From Berberis thunbergii (taxonomy: Eukaryota > Streptophyta > Magnoliopsida > Ranunculales > Berberidaceae), in assembly GCA_003290165.1 (NCBI GenBank), contig QNQO01000196.1, positions 186,001 through 250,000 of the forward strand: a stretch of 64,000 nt of DNA, written 5' to 3'. The first letter of the stretch is position 1. The number at the start of each line of letters is the position of its first letter. Shown here one piece after another: positions 1-10,229 of the stretch. The notes below the pieces were generated by a model. The model saw only the letters and a list, made by a program, of their open reading frames with translations, was not told the origin of the DNA and ran no database searches. Both the position numbers and the translations under genes were made by a program.

Positions 1-183
1 TAAGTTGAAAATCAAATATTGACTTCTAATCCAATTGAAGTAGTCGATAACCCTTACTTCCACTATGCATTGTTGAAGGGTACTTCAGGTTGAAGAAAAT
101 AAATAAATAGAAACAACTAATATTTCTTTGATTGATGTCGAAAATCATGCAATGACATTAATGTCAGTTTTTGACATCAATCA
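1..183 (+). repeat. 3' end of the Athila 5' LTR
   Basis: This segment matches 14118-14299 almost base for base, including the stretch around ttgatgtc and the terminal atcaatca. It ends in CA and is followed after two bases by the primer-binding site. The rest of this LTR, about 700 bp judging from its partner, is left of the window. Confidence 0.88.
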
Positions 184-1917
184 AATGGCACCGTTGCACA
201 TCACTTAGTGAAGGAAGACATTATTGAAGATACAACTTTGGCAAAAATAGAGAAGATTTTTAATTTCTTTAATTTTTTTTTTCTTTTCTTTTTATTTATT
301 TATTTATTTTATTTTTTTCATCTTTATGGTTTTTTTTGGTAATTTTCAGCATATAATGGAAACAACACAGCAGCAGACGGCTCAAACATTGTCTGTTTAA
401 CGTGAAGTTTTTACAGCAAATTTCGTGATACGCCCCTGAATTTCCATTATATTTTCAGATTTTTTTAATGCCGATTGCCTGTTGAACAAATTCGTTTGGA
501 AAAGTGGGTGATAAAGCTGCGAAATTGCCTAAGACTTGCTTGAAGACCTTTTTTATTTTTTGTTTGTAGTTTTTAGTGAGGAAGAAAGTTTATTCTTTAT
601 TAACTTCTTTTTAATATGCCTTGAATGGTCGAGTGCCACTTGTAATAGTTAGGCATTATTTTAGCATTATGTTGATTGTTAGTTTTAGGTTAGATTTAAT
701 TCACTTTCAAAAAAATTTAAAAACAAAAATAAAATAAATTTTTTTGACTTCTTGATCAAGACCATTAAACATCTTTGCATGTGTAATTGTTTGATTGTGT
801 GTTTATTTATTTAGATAACAATCGTAGTAGGAAATAAAATATTTTTTTTTTGAAAATGGATAAATTTTTTTTTTTAGTGGACAACCAGTGGTGTTGTGGG
901 GGAGAGAGCAATTGCTTGAACCTAGGAGGAGTAGCTCTCAAATAACACTTCTCTCTACTCCCACAGTAGAGACCTTGTGTCCGAGCTCACAAGTTAGTAA
1001 GTATTTCTTTCAGACACATTGTTTTATTTGCTTGGGTACTGAATGGAAATCGATTGAACATTGTTTGATGTTTGTTTATGTTTCTGCATCTTAACGAACT
1101 GCGTGGTTGCTTACGTAAATAAACTACCATAAACAGAGAGGGCAGACCTAGCGTTGTTTTTGAAACTGGTGGGATTTCATCACCCACCTCATCACTCCAG
1201 TTGTGTGAAACCAAGACACATAATAAAATAAACTAAGATTAGAGCCAACTAGGACGGTGTTCAGAGGACAACTAAGACCTAGGTTATTCTGCTGAATTTT
1301 ATGTTGACTAAAGCAAAAGGTGGCGTTGGGTTTAATCATTCAATGAACTCCGAGAGGCCACTACCACATGGGTAACTCACCCGGTACGCTAAGTCATTAG
1401 TAAGCTGCAGACCGCAGAAGGACGTGGTGTAACTAACAATTTTGGCTAAGAACACACACCCTAAGTACGTATTTGACACACATCGTTCTCATATCAATCG
1501 ATCTATAGAGCGGTAGCACAGGTGCAGTTCTTAATTAGACCACGTGATCTCCTGTACTTGTGCAATAACCTGGCTTCGTGCAAGCGTAACTCTAACCTCC
1601 TGATTTTGGACTTTGTACTATTGGATACAAGCTTTTACGATCATCTGTTAGCACCCTATCTAATAAGGCAATAATAGATAAAAACGTAACGCCCGCTGGT
1701 TTCAATCAATCTTGTCCCTCACAGATTAACAAGATAAAATCCTATTAAAACATTGTTTGCTTAGATTTTGGCATTTGGGTGGTTTAGAAGTGATTGTTGC
1801 TTGTGTATGTCTTCTTAGCAATCATTTGGGGATACTTGATCTTGTGCTTTGTCACTGTCATCTTTTCAATCCATTTTTTTTCCTTTCATGAAAGTTTGGG
1901 AATGACCCAACAAACGC
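184..1917 (+). other. Athila 5' leader, no gene seen
   Basis: This 1.7-kb stretch lies between the primer site and gag. It is T-rich up to about 880 and more balanced after that. Short reading frames here match no protein I recognise. A long untranslated leader is usual for Athila elements. Confidence 0.6.
186..200 (+). other. Primer-binding site of the Athila element
   Basis: The sequence tggcaccgttgcac begins two bases after the LTR end. It is one or two changes from the tggcgccgttgcc motif complementary to tRNA-Asp that Athila and Tat elements use to prime minus-strand DNA synthesis. Confidence 0.75.
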
Positions 1918-2340
1918 TTGGTTCGTACCGAAAAATTTTCTAGCTACCCTAATCCACTTTTTGCTTCTTCACCACACTCATCTCCACCTACCTCCCCTCA
2001 CTCTCCAATCAACACTGAAATGGAAAAACATCCAATTTGGGAATACAATGTTCCTTTTGCTGCTAATGTGCATGGATGCATTGAGCTGCCTCCTATCATG
2101 ACAACTCAATTTGATATTAGACCAGCTATTATTAATATGTTGCCGAAGTTTCATGGGCATGATCGAGAAAGTCCATATGTCATTCTTGGAAAGTTTCTTG
2201 AAGTTTGTAGTACTTTTATGAACCAAAATATAGATGAAGAAAATGTCAGACTTCGCTTGTTTTCTTTCTCTCCTAATGATTGGGCCACCTCATGGCTAAA
2301 TTCCCTCCCTGCCAGTTCCATTAAATCATGGCTAAAGTTC
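1918..2340 (+). pseudogene. Athila gag, N-terminal part
   Basis: Capsid-precursor (gag) coding sequence. Residues such as FDIRPAIINMLPKFHG and the later LFSFSPNDWATSWLNSLP are the conserved gag core of Athila elements. No convincing ATG opens the frame; it is open from about 1918 and the true start may lie a little upstream. The frame is lost at about 2340, just after SIKSWLKF, where inverted foreign sequence begins. The next gag segment resumes at about 3690 with KYFP, which in relatives follows SW plus a few residues, so little gag sequence appears to be missing. Confidence 0.82.
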
Positions 2341-3690
2341 ATCATGGAAACTACTACTTCCATCTGGTGAAGCCACAATCTTCCCAGGATGAGGTTATAG
2401 GTAGATGGAGCGTCCACTACCATGAAGTCCAAGAACAAGACATTTCTTAGTTATGACTCTCCTGCCACCACTGCTAACCTTATCTTCCCAATCAGGAAGC
2501 ATTTATCTCCGCTGAATCCAATTAGTGGGTAATCGAAGGATATCAGGTTCTCCTCCTTGAGGTCCATACTGCGAAAAGCATTGTAAAACAGAAAATTGAG
2601 GGTGTTTCCCATATCTACTAGGGCCCTTTTCACCTTCCACATTGCGATAGAAACCGAAATGACAAGAGCGTCATTGTGCGGTGCACGGTCGCCTTCGAGG
2701 TCCTTGTTTGTGAAGGTCAAGGTGGGGATGGGACTTTGCACCCTCGAGTAGTATATGTGTCTATCCTTTTCTACAGGTTGTGTTCGCATTTCCAGTAGAA
2801 TCCTCTTGCCTGATTTGTTTGACTGGTCTTCATCCAATCTGACTGCGTGAAAGACATATATTATGCTTGGAGTCTTCTTTTCAATGTATTTGAATGTCTC
2901 TCCCCTTTCCTTGGGTCGGTCTTGTCATTTATCTGAACCCAGGAATTCGTTTAGCTTGCCCTTGCGAATCCAATATTCGATCTCATATCTTAGACTCTTG
3001 CAGTCGTTGATGTCGTGGCTACCGATATTAGCAATACTTGTTGTCATACTTGGAGTGGTCTTTACGCTGCTATGGGGGCCACTTCAGATCTTTCCAGTGT
3101 TTCATGAAATTAAGGACGTCCAATAAGCTAGAATTGAAGGGGTCATGGATTTGAATCCAACGTAGTTGGAAACTTTCTCTGGCCTTGCCCGGCCATGGTC
3201 CAATCTGTTGTCGTTGCAAATTCGTTTGTTCCTTTCTTCGTCCTCCCGCCCCTTTCCCTCCTTCATGTCCCTAGCAACGGAGGGTTATTCTCTATGCTAG
3301 TTTCCTTCTTCACTATTCTCATCTCTTTCAGGGTGATGTACCTCTAGGCACCCTTGAAGAGTTTTGCCATCTCCAAAGGGGGTTGCAAGGTGAGGTAGTC
3401 GTAATACTTTCCCTTTCTTAGGCTCACGGTAAAAGTCGTCATGGCTGTGTCATCGTTGTAGCCGTCAATGAGTGTCGTCTCATCATTGAAGCTCGTGACA
3501 TACTTTCTTAGCGTTTCGTTAGATTTCTGCCTTATAGAGAGTATATAGTATGGGCCTTTCTCGATCTACTGGCTTCCGACAAAATGCATTACGAATTCTT
3601 TGTCCAACACCTTAATGAGTCAATCAACTTTGGAGAAAGACTGTGGAACCATGTCAGTGCTGACCTTAAATGTCAGTGTTGCTTTAGCAA
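2338..3690 (-). mobile_element. Inverted LTR-less Tat gag-protease fragment inside Athila gag
   Basis: On the minus strand this stretch reads, in order, a Tat-type gag core (around 3660-3200, including ETLRKYVTSFNDET split by stops), a zinc-knuckle remnant near 3000, and an aspartic protease (2837-2340). Neither LTR nor primer site is present. It is flanked by gctaaag (2331-2337) and its reverse complement ctttagc (3682-3688). The protease differs clearly from that of the Tat element at 15618-24252, so it comes from another Tat family. It interrupts Athila gag, which continues on either side. Confidence 0.8.
2340..2837 (-). pseudogene. Tat-type aspartic protease fragment
   Basis: Retroviral-type aspartic protease of a Tat element. 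The catalytic region reads ALVDMGNTLNFLF, where intact relatives have DTG or DSG, so the active-site threonine or serine is replaced by methionine. A frame break near 2450 leads into DAPSTYNLILGR and WLHQM, the flap and C-terminal conserved region. The sequence stops at about 2340 without reaching the reverse transcriptase. It cannot make an active enzyme. Confidence 0.75.
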
Positions 3691-4170
3691 AGTACTTCCC
3701 CGCAAATTTACTCAAACACATGATGAACTTTTTTTATGAAGCATGGGACCACTTTAAAGATTTACTCATCAAGTGTCCCCATCATGGCTTTGAAAAACGA
3801 GTGCTAGTGCAGAGTTTTTATAATGGATTGATTGTCGAATCTAGAAATATGATCGAATCCATGCATCAAGGGAAATTCATGCGTAAATTTGGTACTGATG
3901 CTTATACTTTTCTAAGTGAACTTGCTAATGATTCTCGACAATGGACTGCCCATAGAAATTTGAAACCTAGTTGTAGAAAATCTCGTCTATTTGTACCAAA
4001 GGAAGATCCCGAACCAGACATCAAAACATTCCTAAAGGACTTTGCTAAGGAAATGAAATATATTGTGACAAAATCTATGATGCAGGAGCATCCGATTCAG
4101 ATGATGCTGAGCTGTCAGATAGCACATTATTGGCGATGAGATACCTTGAATTGGCAGATTAGCGCAAAGA
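3688..4170 (+). pseudogene. Athila gag, middle part
   Basis: Gag resumes with KYFPANLL and continues through FYEAWDHFKDLLIKCPHHG and LVQSFYNGL, the second half of the conserved gag core. It then runs into a linker ending near 4139. The segment is interrupted at about 4171 by the LTR of a nested element, and gag continues at about 5693. Confidence 0.82.
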
Positions 4171-4526
4171 TGGTAGGAAATCGTGATTTTTTTCCTAATT
4201 GGGGTAGTTTTTGGGTACGTTTTAGTATTTTAGCCATAACTTTGGCTATGGGTATCATAATCGTGCATATGACCCCAATTCGGAAAGCTCCTTTCAGTGT
4301 GCATGATGATTAGGATTTGCTATTTTTGGTAAAATTCTAATAATCACGAGTTTTAGCTATAAAGCCCGGCTTGTGGGCTGATTTAGAGATACTTTTTATT
4401 TGAATAATTTTAATTGAACATTAGAGTTATTTCTCTGTGTTTTTTAAGCGAATCTCTTGTATTATTTTCCCTGTGAATTATCTGTTGAACTAGCCTGCAA
4501 AATAATCGCTATTCTGCCTGGCGTCA
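4171..4526 (+). repeat. 5' LTR of the gag-only element
   Basis: Begins tggtagg and ends gcgtca. Its second part, from about 4311, is repeated at 5477-5692 with few changes, including the block around aaagcccggcttgtgggctg. The start is inferred from the TG and the loss of the gag frame. Confidence 0.7.
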
Positions 4527-4527
4527 G

Positions 4528-4540
4528 TTGGAATCAGAGC
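4528..4540 (+). other. Primer-binding site (initiator Met tRNA type)
   Basis: The sequence ttggaatcagagc lies one base after the LTR end. It is one change from the common tggtatcagagc motif. Confidence 0.75.
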
Positions 4541-4577
4541 TTCAACATCTTCTTGGGGTAAGATTTCATCAGTTTCC

Positions 4578-5475
4578 ATGGCTGGTGGTCGTGGTCGGCG
4601 CGGACAGGTGCCGAACGAGGAAGCCCCACACCGTGATGATTGAGGATTTACAGAGGCAAGTTGTAGAGTTAACCCAGCTTCTGGCGGCATAAGACTTCAG
4701 AGATCGTGAGATGGAAGATCACGATTCTAATTCCAGTTTCGAAAAGCCGTATCACAATCGTGCTCGATTCTAGGAGTGCCGTGGTCAGGAGGATCGTCAT
4801 GGAGACCTCGATTTCAGAGTGGTTATGCCCGAGTTTTCTGGTATGTTACAGGCCGAAGGATTCGTTGATTGGTGAATGAAGTAGAGCATATTTTTAGTAT
4901 AAGGAAGTTCCAGATCATGTCAAATCGAAATTGGTAGCCATCAAACTAAAAGGCAGAGCATCTGTGTGGTGGAAGCAGTTGAGGCGATCACGAGACAGGC
5001 CGGGCAAGGCCAAGATCACTGATTGGGAGAAGATGAAGAAGAAGATGAAGGGTCACTTTCTGCATTTCGGCTATACTCAAACTTTGTTTCAGCGACTTCA
5101 CTCGTTGAGGAAAGGCACGCGATCGGTAGATGATTACACGGAGGAGTTTTATCAATTGATTGCCTGGAATGACTTATCTGAAAAGGAGGAGTAGATGGTG
5201 GCATGGTATTTGGGGGGATTACGACAGCCCATGTAGGATGTCCTCAGCATTCACTCGCTGTGAATCGTTTCTAATGCATACCATTGTGCGCTTGCTGTGG
5301 AAACACAGCAGAACAGGAGGCCATTGATCAAAAGTGATCAAAGCAGTCAACCAATTCACCCTCAAGAATCCAGTCTTGCCCAGCAGCCACCGCATGGTAA
5401 TTCTAACTTAAATAGTAGATGTTTCAGATGTGGTGAATAAGGACATAGAGTGACTGAGTGCAAAAAGCCTGATTA
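4578..5475 (+). pseudogene. Ty3-type gag with CCHC zinc knuckle
   Basis: The frame opens at ATG 4578 with MAGGRGRRGQ, a common gag N terminus. It runs through KLKGRASVWWKQL, DWEKMKKKM and RSVDDYTEEFYQL, the retrotransposon gag domain, to a CCHC knuckle of the form CFRCGE-stop-GHRVTEC near 5425-5462. Several in-frame stops and at least one frameshift break it, including a stop inside the knuckle. The protein would package element RNA. The sequence ends abruptly after CKKPDYW at the fused LTR. Confidence 0.75.
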
Positions 5476-5476
5476 T

Positions 5477-5692
5477 TGGGATTTGCTATTTTTGGTAAAA
5501 TTCTAATAATTGCGAGTTTTAGCTATAAAGCCCGGCTTGTGGGCTGATTTAGAGATACTTTTGATTTGAATAATTTTAATTGAACATTAGAGTTTTTTCT
5601 CTGTGTTTTCTGGGTGAATCTTCTGTGTTATTTTCCCTGTGAATTATTATTTGAACTAGCTTGCAGAATAATCGCTATTCTGCCCGGCGTCA
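5477..5692 (+). repeat. Truncated 3' LTR of the gag-only element
   Basis: Matches 4311-4526 of the 5' LTR closely and ends in the same gcgtca. The first 140 bp or so of the LTR are absent. The junction falls at a short shared gatta. Confidence 0.75.
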
Positions 5693-6760
5693 GTCTATCT
5701 CTGAAGCCAAAGAGCAAACTTATAAGCCTTGTACCTTTTGCCTCAAAAGAGATCATATAGATTCTGATTGCCCTTTAACTTCAGGTGGCAATGAACCTCC
5801 AGAGGAGGTGTGTGTATACAATAGTGAATGTAAGTCAAACACATTCGGTCAAACATACACATCTGTAAATCGTCATCACTCTAACCTTTCTTATGGTGGT
5901 GATTTTTATGAACAACCACCCAGAAGTTCAGAGAATCTTCCTGGGTTTCAACACCCTAGGCAACCTGGTGGACAAGCCCACAACTCACGCACTTATCCCA
6001 GATAGGTTTAATACAGACCTTAATCTAACCAGTTGCAACAGAATCAATATCCACCACAGGTAAAACCTCTTTCATTCCGGGAAAATCAGCCTGTGAACCT
6101 TCCCATGGTACCTGTCCCTCATAATTCTTATGGTCAACCTCAATTTAGCAACTTCCGGGACTTGGTACCTGAAACTCAATATGTTGCTCCTTTACCACCT
6201 TCAAAACCATCATTGGAGGATATGATACACCAATTAATGACAATTAATGTTGGTAATTCCCAAGCCATCCACCAGTTTCAACAACAGTTGCAATAGTTAT
6301 GCGTGGGAAAGGAAAAAGGAACATTCCCCAGTCAGCCCATCCCTAATCCAAAAGGTGCTCCCCAAACCCATGTCAATGAAATTGGTAGTAATGTTGATTC
6401 ACATGGAGAAGTTAAAGTTGTCACCACCCTTCGTTCTGGTCGAGCAATTGACAATGACATAGAACGACCCAAGAGAACTGATGTGATTTCCAAAGAGAAT
6501 GTTCCTAAACCAACTGAGAACACTAAAGGTTCTTCTGAAACTGGTTTAAACTCACCTTCTCAGCTTCCCGTAGATCCAAGAAAGTATATACCTAAGGCAC
6601 CTTTTCCCAAATCCCTTTTAGGTAACAAAAAAGAGAAGCAATTTCAAGAAATACTAGAGAATTTAAAGGAGTACACATCAACATCCCTCTTTTGTCTGCT
6701 ATCTAGCAAGTACCAATATATGCAAAAAATTTCAACGACAATGTACTAAAAAGAGAAAAA
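5693..6760 (+). pseudogene. Athila gag C-terminal region with zinc knuckle
   Basis: Gag resumes immediately after the nested LTR. CTFCLKRDHIDSDC near 5730-5775 fits the C-x2-C-x4-H-x4-C nucleic-acid-binding knuckle. A proline- and glutamine-rich linker follows (to about 6296). Then comes the conserved segment RKYIPKAPFPKSLL with QFQEILENLKEY, which precedes the protease in Athila polyproteins. Frameshifts near 6005-6030, 6296-6303 and 6690 break the frame. Confidence 0.8.
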
Positions 6761-6784
6761 TGGAAGTATCTGAAACTGCATGCC

Positions 6785-7477
6785 TTGCAAGCGATGCCCC
6801 TACTATACCATGTTTCATTGGAAAAAAACTTTGAAAGTTGTGCCTTGATCAACTTAGGAGCAAGTGTAAATTTCTTACCTTATCATATATATTTAAAACT
6901 TTGGTTAAAGGAGATGCAACCAACAAAGGTAGTTCTTAAGCTAGCAGAAAACTCAAAACGATACCCTAGAGGAATAGTTTTGGATGTGATTGTTCAAGTT
7001 GCAAATTTCTATTATCTAGTTGATTTTATCATCTTAGACACTAGCCCGAGCCCAATTAATCAAATTCTTGTCATCTTAGGGCGACCCTTCTTAACAACTG
7101 TGGAAGCTAACATCAACTGTATAAGCGGTAGCATGTTTGTTTCCTTTGGGAACCTTAAAACTGAATTGAATAATGTTAAGGCCTTGCAAAGGAGAGATGA
7201 TCTCGATATGATTGAAGAAGAAGTGTGTATTATTCGATCTTTTGAGACTATGGCTCAGTCGACACCTGATGACGTATTGCTTCATTGTCTTTCACACTTT
7301 GGTATGAACCTAGATATGGACGAGGCTATTGAAGAGGTCAACAATATGTTGTATAATGTGCCCATAATGCATATACCTGAATATGAGCCATTATCACGTT
7401 ATCAATATGAGGAAGAGTTGTATTCATCTTCTTGCTTTAGAGAACAGCTACAAGAGAGTGACTCATCCACAAGCACT
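6785..7477 (+). pseudogene. Athila aspartic protease and spacer
   Basis: Retroviral-type protease that would cleave the gag-pol polyprotein. The active-site region reads CALINLGASVNFLP; relatives have DLGAS, so the catalytic aspartate is asparagine here. The C-terminal ILGRPFL motif is present near 7070-7090. An acidic spacer with no known domain follows to about 7477. The frame itself is open from 6785 to 7876 and runs into the reverse transcriptase. Confidence 0.82.
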
Positions 7478-8657
7478 CGAAAATTACTAGAACTTAAGCC
7501 TTTACCAAATGAATTGAGATATGTGTTTTTCGGTCCTACGGAGAGTTATCCAGTGATTATTACCTCAGATCTCACTGAGGAACACAGTGACAAGTTGTTG
7601 GAGGTCCTTAGAGCTCACAAGTCAGTCATTGCTTGGAATATTCATGATATCAAGGGTGTTGACCTTATTGTCTGTGAGCATCATATTTATTTGGAAGATG
7701 AAACCAAAACATCCAGAGAGCCCCAGCGACGTCTAAATCCCATTTTGAAAGATGTTGTAAAAGAAGAAATGTTGAAACTCCTGGATGCAAACATCATCTA
7801 TGCTATTTCTGATATCCAATGGTTCAAAAATTATCGTAACCAGTCCATGTGGTTCCTAAGAAGTCAAAAATTATAGTCGTTGAAAATGTGAACAAGGAAC
7901 TTGAGCCACAAAGAGTGAAAAAGGGATGGAGAGTATGCATTGATTATCGTAAGTTGAACTCCAATACTCGAAAGGATCAGTTTCCCCTTCCCATTATTGA
8001 TTAGATGCTTGAGGGGTTAGCTGGTCATCCTTACTATTGTTTCTTGGATGGATATTTTGGATACAATCAAATCCCTATTGTATAAGAGGATCAAGAGAAA
8101 ACCACATTCAGTTGTCCTTTTGGTACTTATGCTTATCGTCGCATGCCTTTTGGGCTATGCAACGCACCCGCGACATTTCAAAGATGCATGTCTAGCATAT
8201 TCAATAATATGGTGGACAACTTTCTTGAGATATTTATGGATGGTTTTTCAGTATTCAGCTCATCTTTTGACCAATGGCTACATCACCTCTCACTTGTCTT
8301 AGAGCGTTGCGAAGAAAAATGTCTTGTTCTAAATTGGGAAAAGTGTCACTTCATGGTGAAGCAGAGCATTGTTCTTGGGCACATTATCTCTCCAAAAGGC
8401 ATTGAGGTTGACAAAGCTAATATTGATGTCATTTCATCTCTTCCGATTCCAAAATCTGTTAAAGATGTGCGATCTTTCTTGGGGCGTGCTGGATTTTATC
8501 ACCGCTTCATTAAAGATTTCTCGAAGATTGCACGCCCTTTGAGTAGTCTCTTAGCCAAGGATTTTCCCTTTCTTTTTACGACAAGTGCATATTTGCATTT
8601 TTGCATCTTAAATCTGAACTAGTCTTAGCTCATATTATCTGACCTCCTGATTGGGTG
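7478..8657 (+). pseudogene. Athila reverse transcriptase
   Basis: RNA-directed DNA polymerase. LKPLPNELRYVF opens the pol region and PQRRLNPILKDVV is the conserved N-terminal block. A frame break at about 7830-7880 precedes WRVCIDYRKLN, and a stop follows in IDQML. LGYATHP/MPFGLCNAPATFQ is the primer-grip neighbourhood. The catalytic box reads EIFMDGFSVF where active relatives have MDDF, so the second aspartate is lost. LNWEKCHFMV and VRSFLGRAGFYHRFI complete the domain. A nested hAT element interrupts the connection to RNase H at 8658. Confidence 0.87.
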
Positions 8658-9693
8658 TAGGGATGGCAACAAGGCAAATTGGGGCGGATTTGAGCAAATT
8701 CATCCCCTATCCGTCAGGAATAAGGGATCCCCCAATCCGCCCCGCCAATCCGTTTACAATTTTTATTAAAAACAGTAACCGCCCCGTGCAGATTATCGGA
8801 TATTTGCCCCGCCCTGCCAATCTGTTTACGGTTTTCCATTTAACTACAGAAATTACAACAAAAATTACAAATATACAAACATCCATACAAAAATTATAAA
8901 GAAATTACAGAAATTACAAAGAATCCATTTAAAACAAAAATTAACAAAAAAAAAAAATTTCGGTATCTGATAGATCCGAAAAAAATCGATCTCAAATCTG
9001 ATATCTTGATTTCAGATCTGAGATCTCGATTTCAGACCTGAGATTTCGATTTTAGATCTGAGATCTTGATTTCAGACTTGAGATTTCGATTTCAGATCTG
9101 AAATATTTCTTCGAGTGTCGGCCTCAGATCTGAAATATTTATTTGAGTGTCGGCCTCAGATCTGAAATGTTTCTTGATCTGAGATCTGAAATGTTTCTTG
9201 ATATCAGATCTGAGAAGAAGGGACGACCCTTCAGAGTTTGGCCTTCCCTGTGAGAAAGAAGAAGGGAGGGTCGGCCTCCGCCACCCTTCGCGGACTTGGA
9301 GGGTTGGCCTCCGCCACCCTTCGCTGTGAGAGAGACTAAGGGAGGGTCGCTGTTTTGAGAAAGAAGAAGGGATGAAGGGTCCCTTCGTGACCTTCGCTGT
9401 GACAAAGGAGAATGGAGATGAGAGTGGGGGTAAGGGGAGGGGGAGAATGCGAGATGGAGTGACAGATAAGGGTTTAATCCCTTTATATTGGGGAAGGGTA
9501 TTTTTGTAATTTTATTGAATAAACGGATATCCGTGGGGCAGATATAGCCAAATCCGTATCCGCCCCGATTAATAAATGGATATAGATTTAAAATCTGTAT
9601 CCACCCCAAGATCCAGGGATCCTTTACCAAATCCGCCCCAAACTGGGCGAGTGGGGCAGATATCCGTGAAAATCTGCCCCACTGCCATCCCTA
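8658..9693. mobile_element. Non-autonomous hAT element with perfect 8-bp target duplication
   Basis: Terminal inverted repeats begin tagggatggca and end tgccatcccta. The 8-bp sequence attgggtg is present on both sides (8650-8657 and 9694-9701), exactly as hAT transposases leave. Removing the element and one copy restores the pol frame across a PDW-type motif. The interior holds no transposase. It contains a GATCTGA-rich repeat block and a G-rich segment near each end. This is one of the best-defined insertions in the window. Confidence 0.92.
8995..9210. repeat. Short tandem repeats of a GATCTGA-type unit in the hAT element
   Basis: Units of about 20-25 bp built on tttcagatctgagatctcga recur at least five times from about 8995 to 9105. 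Two copies of a longer unit containing gagtgtcggcctcagatctg follow to about 9175. Subterminal repeats of this kind are common transposase-binding arrays in hAT elements, but binding here is only inferred. Confidence 0.65.
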
Positions 9694-10140
9694 ATTGGGT
9701 GCTACCCTTTGAGATTATGTGTGATTCCTCTGACTATGCTGTAGGTGCAGTTTTGGGTCAGAAAGTTAACAAACTTCCTCATGTCATCTACTATGCTAGC
9801 AAAACTCTGGATGAGGCTCAACTCAATTACTTGACCACGGAGAAAGAAATGTTAGCTATTGTTTATGCATTAGATTAATTTCGTTCCTATCTCATTGGAG
9901 CTAAAGTCATTGTGTACACTGACCATGCAGCCCTTAGATACCTTCTCAATAAGAAGGACACCAAACCTTGTCTGATTCGATGGGTTCTTTTGCTTCAAGA
10001 ATTTGATCTTGAAATATGAGATAAGTCAAGTACAAAAAATGCGGTTGCCGACCACTTGTCTAGGCTAACATCACAGTCATCTACTAGTATCTTGCCCATT
10101 CAAGAGGACTTCCCAGATGAACAACTTTGTTTGGTATAGC
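9694..10140 (+). pseudogene. Athila RNase H domain
   Basis: Pol resumes after the hAT element with LPFEIMCDSSDYAVGAVLGQ, the start of the Ty3 RNase H, which degrades the RNA of the hybrid. HVIYYASKTLDEAQ, TEKEMLAIVYAL and [12 protein letters not shown] follow, then the tether ADHLSRL. Stops interrupt after YALD and inside FDLEI. The key acidic residues are still visible. Confidence 0.87.
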
Positions 10141-10229
10141 AACAACTTCCTTAGTATGTCGACATTGTCAATTTTTTAGCAACTGAGGAACTCCCTTCAC
10201 ACTGGTCTTAGCCAGATCATGACAAGTTT

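Larger units (their letters stand above)
4171..5692 (+). mobile_element. Gag-only LTR element (TR-GAG-like), nested in Athila gag
   Basis: A 5' LTR (4171-4526) ends in CA and is followed by a Met-tRNA primer site. A single gag frame with a zinc knuckle ends at about 5475. A truncated 3' LTR (5477-5692) follows directly. There is no protease, reverse transcriptase or integrase, so the element would depend on a partner, as described for terminal-repeat retrotransposons with a GAG domain. The 3' LTR lacks the first 140 bp or so of the 5' LTR, joined directly to the zinc-knuckle region. No target duplication is seen (aaaga before, gtcta after), which suggests rearrangement after insertion. Confidence 0.72.

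Noticed and set aside
5477..5697. Target duplication for the gag-only element
   Set aside because: The five bases on either side (aaaga and gtcta) differ, so no duplication can be claimed.
9139..9630. 163-codon open frame on the minus strand within the hAT element
   Set aside because: It is read through GC-rich subterminal and repeat sequence, has low complexity and shows no transposase or other motif.
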